The notes: generated from the letters alone by a model not told the origin. A stretch of DNA of 64,000 bases from Saccharibacillus sacchari DSM 19268 (GCF_000585395.1 NZ_KK073875.1:2790017-2854016); one strand, 5' to 3'; positions 9,556 to 18,506 are shown, numbered from the stretch's first letter. Program-made: numbers and translations.

Positions 9556-11064
9556 ATGAACAGACACCCCGGGAACGGAGAAGACAGCGCGACCACCGAG
9601 ACCGAATGGAATATTCTGATAATCGGAGGCGGTCAAGACGAAGCGATGCTGCTGTCCCGCCTACTGGCCGATTTTCGCTTCGAAGGTCGCGGCATTCGCG
9701 TGCTGCATGCTGACGAAACTAACGAAGCCCGCCTGGTTCTGGAAGAAGAGCAGGATATTGCGGTCGTGATGATGGAGCTGGATGCTTCGGGCAAACGCCA
9801 ATCACTGGATCTGATCGATTATATTCGTCAAGCCCTCATGAATGCGGCGGTGCGGATCGTTGTGGTGGCCGACAAGAAGTGGGCGGACGAAGAAGAAGAG
9901 ATTATGTTCAATTACGATATCAATAACTTCCGGGTCAAAGGCGAACTGGATAGCACGAGCAAGCTGAAGTCCGCCTTGGTCGGTTCATTGCGGGCTTACC
10001 GGGATTTCAAAAAGACGGAAGACGAAAAAAAGAGCCTTGAATACGTGGCGCTATCTTCTTCGCTCGTGTTGAATGCCGGCTCGCTGGAAATGTTGGCGCA
10101 GGACGTATTGCGCCATCTGGCTTCGATCTTGAACACCCACAGCTCCTACGGCGGATTGATCCTGCAAAGAAGCCATCGGCGTTGGCACAAACTGGCCGCG
10201 ACCGGCAAATATGCGGAATTGGACGTCAGTACGCTTCCTTGGGAAATCGAATGCGTTCTGCCGAAGCTGCGCGAATTCGGCGGAAGATCGCCGATCTTTG
10301 AGGGATTCGACTTCCATTCGCCGAGCGTCGCGGGTACGGAACGGCTGATCTTCGTCGACCCTTGCCGGACGCCGAGCGATTGGGAATATTACCTGGCGGA
10401 ATCTTATTGCGTCAATACGGACGCGGTGTTCGAGAACCTGGAATTGCGTCACGAGATCGAGAGCACGCAGAAGGAAATCATCTACACCCTCGGCGAAATC
10501 GCGGAGACGCGTTCGCAGGAAACGGGTTTTCACGTCAAACGGGTAGCGGAGTACACGAAGCTTTTGGCGCTCAAGTACGGGTTGCCCGAAGAAGAGGCGA
10601 ATCTGCTTGCGCTGGCGAGTCCTATGCACGACATCGGCAAAGTAGGGATCAGCGATTCGATCTTGAATAAACCGGGCAAGCTCACGTTCGAAGAATACGA
10701 AACCATGAAGAGCCATGCGATATCCGGGTACGAGATGCTGAAGCATTCGAGCCGTCCGATCCTCAAGACGGCGGCGATCATCGCGCTTCAGCATCATGAA
10801 AAATACGGCGGCGGCGGATATCCGCAAGGATTAAGCGGCGAAGAGATCCATCTGTACGGCCGCATCACCGCGATCGCCGACGTATTCGACGCGCTAGCCA
10901 GCGACCGGGTCTACAAAAAAGCTTGGCCGCTCAGCGAAATCGTCGATCTGTTCCACCAAGAAAAAGGCAAGCATTTTGATCCGAGCCTGACCGATCTGTT
11001 CCTTGAGCATCTGGAAGAATTTCTGGAGATTCGCTCCCAGTACGCGGATGAAAAAGTATTCTGA
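9556..11064 (+). CDS. HD-GYP c-di-GMP phosphodiesterase with degenerate receiver and DUF3369
   Basis: 502 residues. The N-terminal part (about 18-140) aligns with response-regulator receivers, but the acidic pair after strand 1 is replaced by Gly (ILIIGGG, residues 20-26). The expected phospho-acceptor position reads Glu in 'VMMELD' (about residue 74). A DUF3369 sensory region (about 155-310) precedes an HD-GYP domain with 'MHDIGK' (H358, D359), 'HHEKYGGGGYPQGL' and 'ADVFDALASDR'. It probably hydrolyses c-di-GMP, opposing cyclases such as the one at 1.6 kb. Control is unlikely to be by ordinary phosphorylation. GGAGGAG precedes the ATG. Confidence 0.9.
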   Translation: MNRHPGNGEDSATTETEWNILIIGGGQDEAMLLSRLLADFRFEGRGIRVLHADETNEARLVLEEEQDIAVVMMELDASGKRQSLDLIDYIRQALMNAAVRIVVVADKKWADEEEEIMFNYDINNFRVKGELDSTSKLKSALVGSLRAYRDFKKTEDEKKSLEYVALSSSLVLNAGSLEMLAQDVLRHLASILNTHSSYGGLILQRSHRRWHKLAATGKYAELDVSTLPWEIECVLPKLREFGGRSPIFEGFDFHSPSVAGTERLIFVDPCRTPSDWEYYLAESYCVNTDAVFENLELRHEIESTQKEIIYTLGEIAETRSQETGFHVKRVAEYTKLLALKYGLPEEEANLLALASPMHDIGKVGISDSILNKPGKLTFEEYETMKSHAISGYEMLKHSSRPILKTAAIIALQHHEKYGGGGYPQGLSGEEIHLYGRITAIADVFDALASDRVYKKAWPLSEIVDLFHQEKGKHFDPSLTDLFLEHLEEFLEIRSQYADEKVF

Positions 11065-11136
11065 CGCGCAGCAGGGCGAATCTGCCGCGCCTCTTGTGTT
11101 CATCCCTAAAATTTGGGACAATGAAGAACGAATACT

Positions 11137-11171
11137 CGGCTGTGCGGCATTGTCCCGCAGAGCCGAATTTT
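11137..11171 (+). terminator. Terminator after the HD-GYP gene
   Basis: CGGCTGTGCGG pairs with CCGCAGAGCCG (one mismatch), then AATTTTA. Confidence 0.7.
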
Positions 11172-11231
11172 ACGTACCGGAAAAGACGAACGTAACGTCG
11201 AGGTTCCGGGTTGAAAAGAGGGTAACGCAAC

Positions 11232-12305
11232 ATGACTAGCAAACCATCCATTTATGGATTAACTTTGGAAGCAATGTCCGGCTGGCTGACGGAGAACGGG
11301 GAGAAAAAATCCCGTGCCGCGCATATCTGGAAAGCTCTGTATACGCAGCGCGTCAGCGACTTTTCGCAAATGACCGAAGTGAACGCAGCTTGCCTGGAAC
11401 TGCTGCAAGAGCGTTTTTCGCTCAACACGATGAACGAATTCGTCAAGCAGGAAGCGTCCGACGGCACGGTCAAATTTCTGCTGCAATTGCATGACGGAAG
11501 CCTGATCGAAACCGTACTGATGCGCAAAAAGTACGGCCTGTCCGTCTGCGTGACGACGCAGGTCGGCTGCAATATCGGATGCAGCTTCTGCGCGAGCGGA
11601 CTGATCAAGAAGAGCCGCGACCTGACCGCAGGGGAGATCGTCGAGCAGATCATGACCGTGCAGCATTATTTGGATGCGGCAGGCAAGGGCGAGAAAGTGA
11701 CCAATATCGTCGTCATGGGCATCGGCGAGCCGTTCGACAACTTCGAGCATCTGATCAACTTCCTCGACGTCGTCAAAGACCGCAAAGGCCTCGCGATCGC
11801 GGCAAAACGCATTACCGTGTCCACCAGCGGCATTCCGGCCAAGATTCGCGAGTTTGCCGATCTCGGCACGCAAACGCATCTGGCCATTTCGCTGCATGCG
11901 CCCAACAATGATCTGCGCACGCAGATCATGATGATCAACCGTGCTTTCCCGCTGGAGAAGCTGATGGACGCCGTCCGTTATTATCTCCAAACAACGGGAC
12001 GCCGGATCATGTTCGAATACATCTTGTTAAGCGAAGTCAACGACGGCTTGGAGACGGCAGCGCAGCTGGCGGATCTGCTCGACGAGTTCAAGGAACTGGC
12101 GAGCATCAACCTGATCCCGTACAATCCGGTGGATGAGCATAGCCAGTATCAACGCAGCACGCCGGAGGCAATCAACGGTTTCTACGATGTATTGAAAAAG
12201 CGCGGCATCAACGCAACGGTTCGCATGGAACATGGAACGGACATCGATGCAGCCTGCGGGCAGCTGAGAAGCAAACAGATGAAGAAGGATAAAACGGCGG
12301 TTTAG
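11232..12305 (+). CDS. rlmN: RlmN-family 23S rRNA/tRNA adenine C2-methyltransferase
   Basis: 357 residues. It is a radical-SAM enzyme that methylates C2 of A2503 in 23S rRNA, and of A37 in some tRNAs. The cluster motif CxxxCxxC is Cys113, Cys117 and Cys120 ('CNIGCSFC'). The catalytic C-terminal Cys lies in '[10 protein letters not shown]' (about residue 342). '[14 protein letters not shown]' and '[12 protein letters not shown]' are typical family motifs. It resembles RlmN more than Cfr over the substrate region, but position alone cannot decide between the main copy and a second paralogue. GAGGG lies before the ATG. Confidence 0.88.
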   Translation: MTSKPSIYGLTLEAMSGWLTENGEKKSRAAHIWKALYTQRVSDFSQMTEVNAACLELLQERFSLNTMNEFVKQEASDGTVKFLLQLHDGSLIETVLMRKKYGLSVCVTTQVGCNIGCSFCASGLIKKSRDLTAGEIVEQIMTVQHYLDAAGKGEKVTNIVVMGIGEPFDNFEHLINFLDVVKDRKGLAIAAKRITVSTSGIPAKIREFADLGTQTHLAISLHAPNNDLRTQIMMINRAFPLEKLMDAVRYYLQTTGRRIMFEYILLSEVNDGLETAAQLADLLDEFKELASINLIPYNPVDEHSQYQRSTPEAINGFYDVLKKRGINATVRMEHGTDIDAACGQLRSKQMKKDKTAV

Positions 12306-12428
12306 CAGCCGGAGCAACCTTGATCAGGAGATTGCGTTCGTCTGAAACGTACACATCCTAGGTGGGATTCGATTGTTGATTTTTTGTGCGAATTTTGAGA
12401 TCTACCCTATGCGCGACACTATACGTTT

Positions 12429-12468
12429 AAGATCCGGTTTTGCTTTGGAGCGAAGCCGGATCTTTTTT
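12429..12468 (+). terminator. Rho-independent terminator
   Basis: AAGATCCGG pairs with CCGGATCTTTTTT, about 120 bp after rlmN. Confidence 0.88.
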
Positions 12469-12614
12469 ATTAGCTAAGACTACCTAATTCTTTTATTCTT
12501 CAATTTCCACATTTCACCCGAAAAACGAAGAAGAATATTGCATCATACAAAATGAAAACGGTATACTTTCTAGGTGGACGACTTCTGCATACGAAAACGG
12601 AAGGGGAGACAAAA

Positions 12615-12932
12615 ATGATTCGCAAAGCTTCGGTAATGAAGGTGTACAAGCAGCATCACGAAGAATACCGCAAACGGCATGACGAGCTATGGCCTGAGAT
12701 GAAAGATATGCTTAAAGAGCACGGCGTATTGGAGTATTCCATTTTCTTGGATGCGGAGACGGACAGTCTGTTCGCTTATCTCGCGATCAAGGACGAGGAA
12801 TTATGGGCGCGCTCTGCCGATACGGATATTTGCCGGAAATGGTGGGCGTACATGAAGGACATCATGGAGACCAACCCGGACGACAGCCCGATATCGAGAG
12901 AACTTCCGGAAGTGTTTCGCCTGGCTGATTAA
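12615..12932 (+). CDS. rhaM: L-rhamnose mutarotase
   Basis: 105 residues, the family length. It interconverts alpha and beta anomers of L-rhamnose before isomerisation. Family motifs seen are 'VYKQHHEEYRKRHDELWPEM' (active-site His and Tyr), 'EYSIFLDAETDSLFAYL' and 'CRKWWAYMKDIMETNPD'. The ATG at 12615 follows AGGGGAG, and an upstream in-frame ATG at 12552 has no site. That upstream ATG lies inside a sequence close to a cre site (ATGAAAACGGTATAC, 13 of 15 positions), so catabolite repression is possible. No other rhamnose genes are adjacent, so it probably serves a pathway elsewhere. Confidence 0.9.
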   Translation: MIRKASVMKVYKQHHEEYRKRHDELWPEMKDMLKEHGVLEYSIFLDAETDSLFAYLAIKDEELWARSADTDICRKWWAYMKDIMETNPDDSPISRELPEVFRLAD

Positions 12933-12984
12933 CGTCAACAACTTCCCCGTTTCGGTTCCGAAGTTCAGCGTTCGTCCAAACAAC

Positions 12985-13023
12985 AAAGCCCGATTCCCGT
13001 TTATTAAGGGACCGGGCTTTTTT
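12985..13023 (+). terminator. Rho-independent terminator of rhaM
   Basis: AAAGCCCG and TTCCC pair with AGGGA and CGGGCTTTTTT. Confidence 0.9.
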
Positions 13024-13202
13024 ACGGTTAAGCTCATTTACTCCCTGTGTTTTTTGTTGGTTTTTCTCGAATACCTTTTCGTTAGCGTATTCATTTTTTG
13101 ACATAAAAAATTTATTGCGATAACGCGGTAAATCAATTACGATCTTGGAATGACATTCGTGCAACGAAGGTCTGATCAATAGAGAAAAATCGGGGGAAAC
13201 AC

Positions 13203-14654
13203 ATGGCGAATACACAAATTTGGATCTCGCTCGGCATTTATCTAGCGGGAATGCTGGTGATCGGTTGGTTTGCCTATCGGCGAACATCCGGATTATCGGA
13301 TTACGTGCTTGGAGGCCGCAGCCTCGGGCCGGCCGTGACGGCCTTGAGCGCCGGAGCGGCAGATATGAGCGGCTGGCTGCTGATGGGGCTGCCCGGCGCA
13401 ATGTACGCGCAGGGGCTGAGCGCAGGCTGGATCGCAGTCGGCCTGACTATCGGCGCGTATGCGAACTGGCTGTACGTGGCACCGCGCTTACGTACCTACA
13501 CGGAGGAAGCGGGCGACTCCATGACAATCCCGTCCTATTTGGAAAATCGCTTCGGCGACGGTACGCGGATCGTTCGTTTGGTGTCCGCGTTGGTCATTAT
13601 CATCTTCTTCACCTTCTATATCTCGTCCGGTATGGTTTCCGGCGGGGTGTTGTTCCAATCGAGCTTCGGATTGGACTATCACACCGGGCTTTGGATCGTG
13701 TCGATCGTGACGATTGCCTATACCTTGTTCGGCGGCTTCCTCGCGGTTAGCTGGACGGACTTTGTACAAGGAGTGATCATGTTTCTGGCTTTGGTCATGG
13801 TACCTATCGTGACGTTAATTCATAGCGGCGGAATCGGCGGTTCGCTTAGTGAAATCCGCGCGATCGACCCGACGCTGCTCGATCCGCTCAAAGGAGCCAG
13901 CTTCTTGGGGATCGTTTCGCTGCTCGCATGGGGCCTGGGTTACTTCGGTCAGCCGCATATCATCGTTCGCTTCATGGCGATTTCTTCCGTCAAAGAAATC
14001 AAGAAAGCCCGCCGGATCGGCATGGGCTGGATGATCTTCTCCGTGGGCGGCGCCATGCTGACCGGGCTGATCGGCGCCGCGTATTTTTCGCGCCAAGGCT
14101 TGAACCTGGCTGACCCGGAGACCGTATTCATCGAGCTGTCCCATATTCTGTTCCATCCGTTTATCACCGGATTCCTGCTCGCCGCGCTGCTCGCTGCCGT
14201 CATGAGCACCATCTCTTCGCAGTTACTCGTCACATCCAGCTCACTGACTGAAGACTTGTACCGCATCCTGCTTCGCCGAGGCGCATCCGATCGAGAATTG
14301 AACATCGTGAGCCGCCTTGCCGTACTGATCGTCTCGGTTCTGGCACTTGCCCTGTCCTATACCAAAAGCGACACGATCCTGACCCTGGTCGCTTACGCCT
14401 GGGCCGGCTTCGGCGCTTCCTTCGGCCCGGTCATCCTGCTGAGCCTGTACTGGAAAAAAATGAACCGCTGGGGCGCGCTCGCCGGCATGGCCGCAGGCGC
14501 GATCACCGTCATCGTATGGGCCAACGTGCCGGTGCTCAAAGAAACCCTATACGAAATCGTCCCCGGCTTCGCCGCCAACCTGATCGCGATCTTCGTCGTC
14601 ACCTTGCTGACAAAAGGCGATCGCGCCGAGCGAAACAAAGCAACCTTGGCCTAA
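13203..14654 (+). CDS. putP: Sodium/proline symporter
   Basis: 483 residues with about 12-13 hydrophobic helices, as in the SSS family. It imports proline with Na+ at the membrane, for nutrition or osmoprotection. Signatures include 'GLSDYVLGGRSLGPAVTALSAGAADMSGWLLMGLPG' near residue 30, where the Na+ site residues Ala, Met and Leu are expected. Others are 'FGGFLAVSWTDFVQG' near residue 180, 'GYFGQPHIIVRFMAI' near residue 250 and 'AAVMSTISSQLLVTSS' near residue 340. A possible promoter has TTGACA at 13098-13103. The start has GGGGG 5-10 nt upstream. It is monocistronic and ends at a strong terminator. Confidence 0.94.
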   Translation: MANTQIWISLGIYLAGMLVIGWFAYRRTSGLSDYVLGGRSLGPAVTALSAGAADMSGWLLMGLPGAMYAQGLSAGWIAVGLTIGAYANWLYVAPRLRTYTEEAGDSMTIPSYLENRFGDGTRIVRLVSALVIIIFFTFYISSGMVSGGVLFQSSFGLDYHTGLWIVSIVTIAYTLFGGFLAVSWTDFVQGVIMFLALVMVPIVTLIHSGGIGGSLSEIRAIDPTLLDPLKGASFLGIVSLLAWGLGYFGQPHIIVRFMAISSVKEIKKARRIGMGWMIFSVGGAMLTGLIGAAYFSRQGLNLADPETVFIELSHILFHPFITGFLLAALLAAVMSTISSQLLVTSSSLTEDLYRILLRRGASDRELNIVSRLAVLIVSVLALALSYTKSDTILTLVAYAWAGFGASFGPVILLSLYWKKMNRWGALAGMAAGAITVIVWANVPVLKETLYEIVPGFAANLIAIFVVTLLTKGDRAERNKATLA

Positions 14655-14683
14655 TCTCGTCAAAAAGCATAAAAAAACCTTTT

Positions 14684-14726
14684 AAAATCGGCATCTTATT
14701 GTATAAATAAGATACCGATTTTTTTA
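14684..14726 (+). terminator. Rho-independent terminator of putP
   Basis: AAAATCGGCATCTTATT pairs with AATAAGATACCGATTTTTTT. Confidence 0.92.
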
Positions 14727-14759
14727 TGCTTTTTCTTTTTTCCTGTCTTCCCTTAACAA

Positions 14760-14928
14760 GACGAGCGGCCCCAGCGGAGGGAGAAATTCAGTGAAATACA
14801 GGATTTCGAAGAAAACCTGCGGTAACATTCAGCAACATGTTGACGCCTTTGAACGCGGAAAACCAACGGTTTTCTGCGTGAGACAGCGTCTTTCACGAAT
14901 TTCTCCCGCAGCGCCTCCCCCGCTCGTC
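14760..14928 (+). repeat. Nested-palindrome repeat, copy X
   Basis: This element fills most of the non-coding stretch before 15012. The outer arms are GGGAGAAATTCAGTGAAA and the complement of GGGAGAAATTCGTGAAA, and both ends begin GACGAGCG. The inner part has ACGCCTTTGAAC (14843-14854) facing GTGAGACAGCGT (14878-14889), with GAAAACC-AAC-GGTTTTC at the tip. Related copies are at 18306-18460 and 33516-33759, both inverted. Confidence 0.75.
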
Positions 14929-15011
14929 CCAACCATTCCGCAACGATTCGCCACGAAGCACGTATACAGAAAACGTAAGCCGAAACTTATTCAAGAAAGA
15001 GGGAAAACCGA

Positions 15012-15224
15012 ATGGATAAAGATATCGCAGTCGTACTGTTCGAGAAAATGGTCGGGGGCGAGCTTCGTCAGATCGAAGAGCGTCCGTGGAGCATGAATAT
15101 GGTAGCCGCGCTCGAACATGCCAACTACCTCGTTGTTCAGGGTAAAGAATATGAAGCGGTCGAAGGCCGCCTGAACGTCGACACGGGCAAGCTGGAACTG
15201 CTGCTCGTTCCGATGCACGGGTAA
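15012..15224 (+). CDS. Small conserved-looking protein of unknown function
   Basis: 70 residues, not recognised. It is acidic and soluble with mixed alpha/beta character ('DKDIAVVLFEKMVGGELRQI', 'YEAVEGRLNVDTGKLELLLV'). It has no signal peptide or membrane segment. An AAGAGGG lies about 8 nt before the ATG and codon use resembles its neighbours, supporting a real gene. It lies 55 bp before the YgiB-like gene in the same direction, so it may be the first gene of that operon, although the next gene has its own strong ribosome site. Confidence 0.7.
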   Translation: MDKDIAVVLFEKMVGGELRQIEERPWSMNMVAALEHANYLVVQGKEYEAVEGRLNVDTGKLELLLVPMHG

Positions 15225-15279
15225 AGGTAACGCCATAGTCAAATAAGGTGCGAGTAAGTTTTGAAGGAGGGACAAAACG

Positions 15280-16017
15280 TTGGATCACACGGGAAAAGAA
15301 CGATATACGTTAAAAGAGGACTCGGCGAGCGCATCCGTTTCGCCGGGCGGACCCGTCAACCACAAACCAAACGTCGAAGCAAGCCGCGACAATCGCGAGC
15401 CGGGCTTTAGTCGCCCGATCAAGGTGCTTTCGACATCGCTGGGGCTTGCCCTGATCGCCAATACGGCATTTATTCCGGGCGGCGCGCTGGCTTCGAACAA
15501 TTCCGGCAGCGCTTCCGAGCCGACGTTGGTCGAAGCTTCGACGGAAGAAGTCAAACAGTATTACGATCCCCAGGTCGATTGGAGCCTGCCGATCACGGAA
15601 GAAGATCTTCAGGAGCAAGAGCAAACGACCGCGCCAAGCGATGGGTCGGGCGGCACGGTCGTCAATAACTATTACGGCGGATACGGTTCGGGCTTCGGCT
15701 GGGGCGATCTGATGCTGTACCATTTCTTGTTCAATAACGCGGGCGTGTACTCGTCGCGCACTTGGAATCAGAATCGCGGCGGTTATTATGCCGGTTCGAC
15801 CCGTCCTTATACGCCGCGGACGTATAATACGGGCAGTTTCCAGAACCGCGAGGTAAGCGGGTCCACAGTGCGTCCGAAGACATCGAATTCCACGGGTAAA
15901 ATCACCCGGCGTTCGACCTCGTCGGGTTCCGGCGGAGTAGGCGGCAAATCCAGCGGACTCAGTTCGTCGGGTTCCAAGTCTTCGGGCTCGAAGTCGGGAG
16001 GCTTCTTCGGCGGATGA
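15280..16017 (+). CDS. Exported/membrane-anchored Gly-Ser-rich protein, YgiB (DUF1190)-like in layout
   Basis: 245 residues. A hydrophobic segment at about 47-70 ('VLSTSLGLALIANTAFIPGG' then ALA) could be a late signal peptide or an anchor. A 'VNNYYGGYGSGFGWGDLMLYHFLF' middle region follows, then a tail rich in Ser, Gly, Arg and Lys that ends in 'GGFFGG'. This layout resembles E. coli YgiB, whose gene precedes ygiC. Here too the next gene, overlapping by 4 nt, encodes a YgiC-like ATP-grasp protein. Homology to DUF1190 is suggested by layout and context rather than clear motifs. The start is TTG 9 nt after AAGGAGG. Confidence 0.7.
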   Translation: MDHTGKERYTLKEDSASASVSPGGPVNHKPNVEASRDNREPGFSRPIKVLSTSLGLALIANTAFIPGGALASNNSGSASEPTLVEASTEEVKQYYDPQVDWSLPITEEDLQEQEQTTAPSDGSGGTVVNNYYGGYGSGFGWGDLMLYHFLFNNAGVYSSRTWNQNRGGYYAGSTRPYTPRTYNTGSFQNREVSGSTVRPKTSNSTGKITRRSTSSGSGGVGGKSSGLSSSGSKSSGSKSGGFFGG

Positions 16018-17231
16018 GCGGGATTTTTCGTATCGTAGGCACACCGTCGGAGGATCGAGAAACGCGGGTGGAAGAGCTGCGCGAGTTGGGTTTTACCTGG
16101 GCGGATTACGAAGACGAACGCTACTGGATCGACCAGGTCGCCGTGATGGACGAATCCGTACACGCCGAGTTGGAAGACGCGTCGCGCAGATTGTGGAACG
16201 TGTTCGATAAAGCCGTTCGTTACGTTCACCGCCGCCGCGACCTGTACGAGCTGATCGGCATTCCGCCGGTATTATGGAATATGCTCGATCAGGCTCCGGT
16301 TGCGGAAGAGCCGAAGATCAGCCGATACGCGCGGTTTGATTTTGCGATTTCGCAGGATGCCGATGCCCCAGCGCCGGAAGCAGTCAGCATCAAGCTGCTG
16401 GAGCTGAACGCCGATACGCCGACGGGCTACGTCGAATCGTCGATCGCGACGCCGTGGATGTGCGAACGTCTCGGCGTGCGCAGCATGAACGGCGGAATGG
16501 CAGAGCAGGTTCGGGCCGCTTGGGCGTATGAGCAGCCGGAGACGGCGGCCTGCATTGCTTACGGCGAGCATGCTGAGGATTCCGGCACGATTGAAGCCTT
16601 GGTCAAGCACAGCGGCCGGGACATGCGCTTGGTGGACTGCCTGGAGCTTACGATCGACGACGGTCTGGTCAAAGACGCCGAAGGTCAGCCGATTCACCGC
16701 ATGTTCGCTTTGTATCCGAAAGAATGGATGTCGGTCGACGACGGCGGCGAAGCGCTGGCTTACGCGGTCGAAAGCGGCCAACTCAGACTTTTCAATCATC
16801 CGCACGCCATTTTGCTGCAATCCAAAGGCATGATGGCCGTCGTCTGGGGATTGCACGAGTTGGGCATGCTGTATAACGACGAGGAGCGCGACGCCATCTC
16901 CCGTTACATGCTGCCTACATACAACAAGCCGTTGTTTTCCGGCGATTACGTCTCCAAATCCATGTTCGGACGAGAAGGCGGCTCCGTGCGGATGTACGGG
17001 CAGGCTGGGGAGCTGGAACTGCAAGACGAAGAAGGCTACGATACGAGCGGCCTTTTTCCGGTCGTGTACCAAAAAAGAGCGGATTTGCCGCGCGTGAACA
17101 CGGCCGAAGGCGAGCTGCACCTGCTGGCCGGGATGTTCGTGATCGACGGCGTTCCGTGCGGCATGCTGGGCCGTGCCGGAGGACTCATTACCGGCAATGC
17201 CAGCCATTTTATCGCGTTGGGAGTGGAATAA
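16014..17231 (+). CDS. Glutathionylspermidine synthase-like ATP-grasp protein (YgiC/YjfC family)
   Basis: 405 residues, about the length of YgiC. The family hallmarks are 'RFDFAISQD' near residue 105, 'KLLELNADTPTGYVESS' near residue 127, and ATP-grasp residues in 'LPTYNKPLFSGDYVSKSMFGREGGSVRMY' near residue 300. The C terminus has 'GMLGRAGGLITGNASHFIA'. Related enzymes join a carboxylate to an amine such as spermidine. YgiC and YjfC lack the amidase half of E. coli Gsp and their substrates are unknown. The ATGA overlap with the upstream gene and the adjacent next start indicate translational coupling. The real substrate cannot be read from the sequence. Confidence 0.9.
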   Translation: MSGIFRIVGTPSEDRETRVEELRELGFTWADYEDERYWIDQVAVMDESVHAELEDASRRLWNVFDKAVRYVHRRRDLYELIGIPPVLWNMLDQAPVAEEPKISRYARFDFAISQDADAPAPEAVSIKLLELNADTPTGYVESSIATPWMCERLGVRSMNGGMAEQVRAAWAYEQPETAACIAYGEHAEDSGTIEALVKHSGRDMRLVDCLELTIDDGLVKDAEGQPIHRMFALYPKEWMSVDDGGEALAYAVESGQLRLFNHPHAILLQSKGMMAVVWGLHELGMLYNDEERDAISRYMLPTYNKPLFSGDYVSKSMFGREGGSVRMYGQAGELELQDEEGYDTSGLFPVVYQKRADLPRVNTAEGELHLLAGMFVIDGVPCGMLGRAGGLITGNASHFIALGVE

Positions 17232-17873
17232 ATGCTGCGAATTATGCAAGACGCAAATGCACGTCGTCTTCGGATGTGGATCGTGCTGCCGGTACTTCTG
17301 CTCGCGCTTGCGCTGGGCGCTTGTTCGAACGGCTCCGTGCTTAGCACGAACAGCGACGACGGGCCGGGCGTGAACACGGTACCGTGGGATTACCGGATTC
17401 AAGAAGGTTCGGTAGGCGATCTGATCGGAAGCGACATGACCGTGCTGCCGGATAACGAGCTGCTGGCGAACGACAACAATTACGCGACGGGGCAACAGAT
17501 TTGGACGCTGCAAGCGATGAGTGCCACCTTGACGACCGACGATCAGGGTCGCAACGACGTGCAGTTGTCCGGCTGGACGACGCTCAAATCGTACCCGGAC
17601 GAAGCGTCGGCCAATACCGATTTGGAGAATCTGAAGGTGTCCCTCACGACGGATGTCGATGTGGTCGGCGTCTACAAAACGGCTTTGAACGGCGAGACGC
17701 GCAACTTTGCCGTATTGGAGCTGCCTTCGGGCAACAGGATGAAACAGCCGATCGACGAAGCGCGTTACGGCAAGTTGAAAGACGCTAAAGAAGTGGCTGT
17801 CGTGCTGGAGGAAGTACATGACTTTGCCGATTACGATCTGGCATATGCGAAATTTCGGGGGTGGGCCAATTGA
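17232..17873 (+). CDS. Lipoprotein of unknown function in the ATP-grasp operon
   Basis: 213 residues. The N-terminal region has a basic segment, a hydrophobic stretch and the lipobox 'LALGAC' (Cys near residue 32), so it should be attached to the outer face of the membrane. A second possible start at Met15 (17274) would give a more usual signal length. The mature part has no recognised domain, and the beta-rich pattern 'DVDVVGVYKTALNGETRNFAVLEL' is notable. It begins one base after the ATP-grasp stop and its stop TGA overlaps the next ATG (TGATG). It therefore belongs to the same operon and probably works with the DUF350 membrane protein. Confidence 0.8.
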   Translation: MLRIMQDANARRLRMWIVLPVLLLALALGACSNGSVLSTNSDDGPGVNTVPWDYRIQEGSVGDLIGSDMTVLPDNELLANDNNYATGQQIWTLQAMSATLTTDDQGRNDVQLSGWTTLKSYPDEASANTDLENLKVSLTTDVDVVGVYKTALNGETRNFAVLELPSGNRMKQPIDEARYGKLKDAKEVAVVLEEVHDFADYDLAYAKFRGWAN

Positions 17874-18286
17874 TGGCGGAATTTGGATTTGATTGGATGG
17901 CGTTTTACAATATCGGGGTTAGTTTGGTCGCGATCATCGTGCTCCAAATCGTGGGCATGCTGATTTTCTTCCTCAAGACACCGTTTAACGACATGGACGA
18001 ATTGAAAAAAGGCAACGTCGCCGTAGGTCTCGCGCTCGGCGGCAAATTTATCGCCACGGGCATTCTGCTGGGCATTTCCGCTTACACGAACACGTCGATC
18101 TGGTTCATGGCGATTTGGTTCCTGATCGGGCAGGTCTGCCTCGTGATCGTGTATTGGGTATTCGGGTTGGTGACGCCGAAGTTCAAAGTGGGCGAAGAGT
18201 TGGAAAAAGGGAATGTTGCGGTCGGACTGCTGCTGTGCGCGGTGTTTATCGGGACGGCGATTTCGATCAGTAGTTTAATTATTTGA
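17873..18286 (+). CDS. DUF350 (YjfL-like) membrane protein
   Basis: 137 residues with four hydrophobic helices in two related halves. 'FNDMDELKKGNVAVGLALGGKFIATGILLG' and 'FKVGEELEKGNVAVGLLLCAVFIGTAISIS' repeat the same motif, which is the DUF350 hallmark. ATG 17873 is chosen over an in-frame GTG at 17861, because the GGGGGTGG motif fits the ATG and it overlaps the previous stop by one base. In E. coli, yjfL sits in a cluster with yjfC, an ATP-grasp gene, and the same pairing is seen here. The function is unknown. Confidence 0.9.
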   Translation: MAEFGFDWMAFYNIGVSLVAIIVLQIVGMLIFFLKTPFNDMDELKKGNVAVGLALGGKFIATGILLGISAYTNTSIWFMAIWFLIGQVCLVIVYWVFGLVTPKFKVGEELEKGNVAVGLLLCAVFIGTAISISSLII

Positions 18287-18305
18287 ATTCGGCTCAAGAT
18301 AAATC

Positions 18306-18460
18306 CTGTTCGCTGGGGAAGCGGGGGGCGGCGGGGGGAATTCGTTCAAAACGCTGTCTCACTCGGAAAAGTCGATTTGAAATTTTAGTGGAATCTTTCC
18401 GAGTTCAAAGGCGTTTTTCACTGAATTTCTCCCTCCGCCTGGCTTCGCCGACGTAAACAG
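18306..18460 (-). repeat. Nested-palindrome repeat, copy Y
   Basis: This is in inverted orientation relative to copy X. Read on the minus strand it has GGAGGGAGAAATTCAGTGAAAA, then ACGCCTTTGAAC (plus-strand 18403-18414) facing GTGAGACAGCGT (plus-strand 18351-18362), closed by CTCGGAAA/TTTCCGAG. The ends match as CTGTTTACG and CTGTTCGC. It fills the gap between the convergent DUF350 and DUF4178 genes. Confidence 0.75.
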
Positions 18461-18506
18461 TTCTCTTTCGCCTATAGGGGCGGGGAGGAAGGGAATTGGA
18501 CATGTA

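Noticed and set aside
11232-12305. Cfr antibiotic-resistance methylase
   Set aside because: The substrate region and C-terminal motifs resemble RlmN more than Cfr, and there is no mobile context.
12552-12614. N-terminal extension of rhaM
   Set aside because: The upstream ATG lacks a ribosome site, lies in a promoter/cre-like region and extends beyond the conserved family start.
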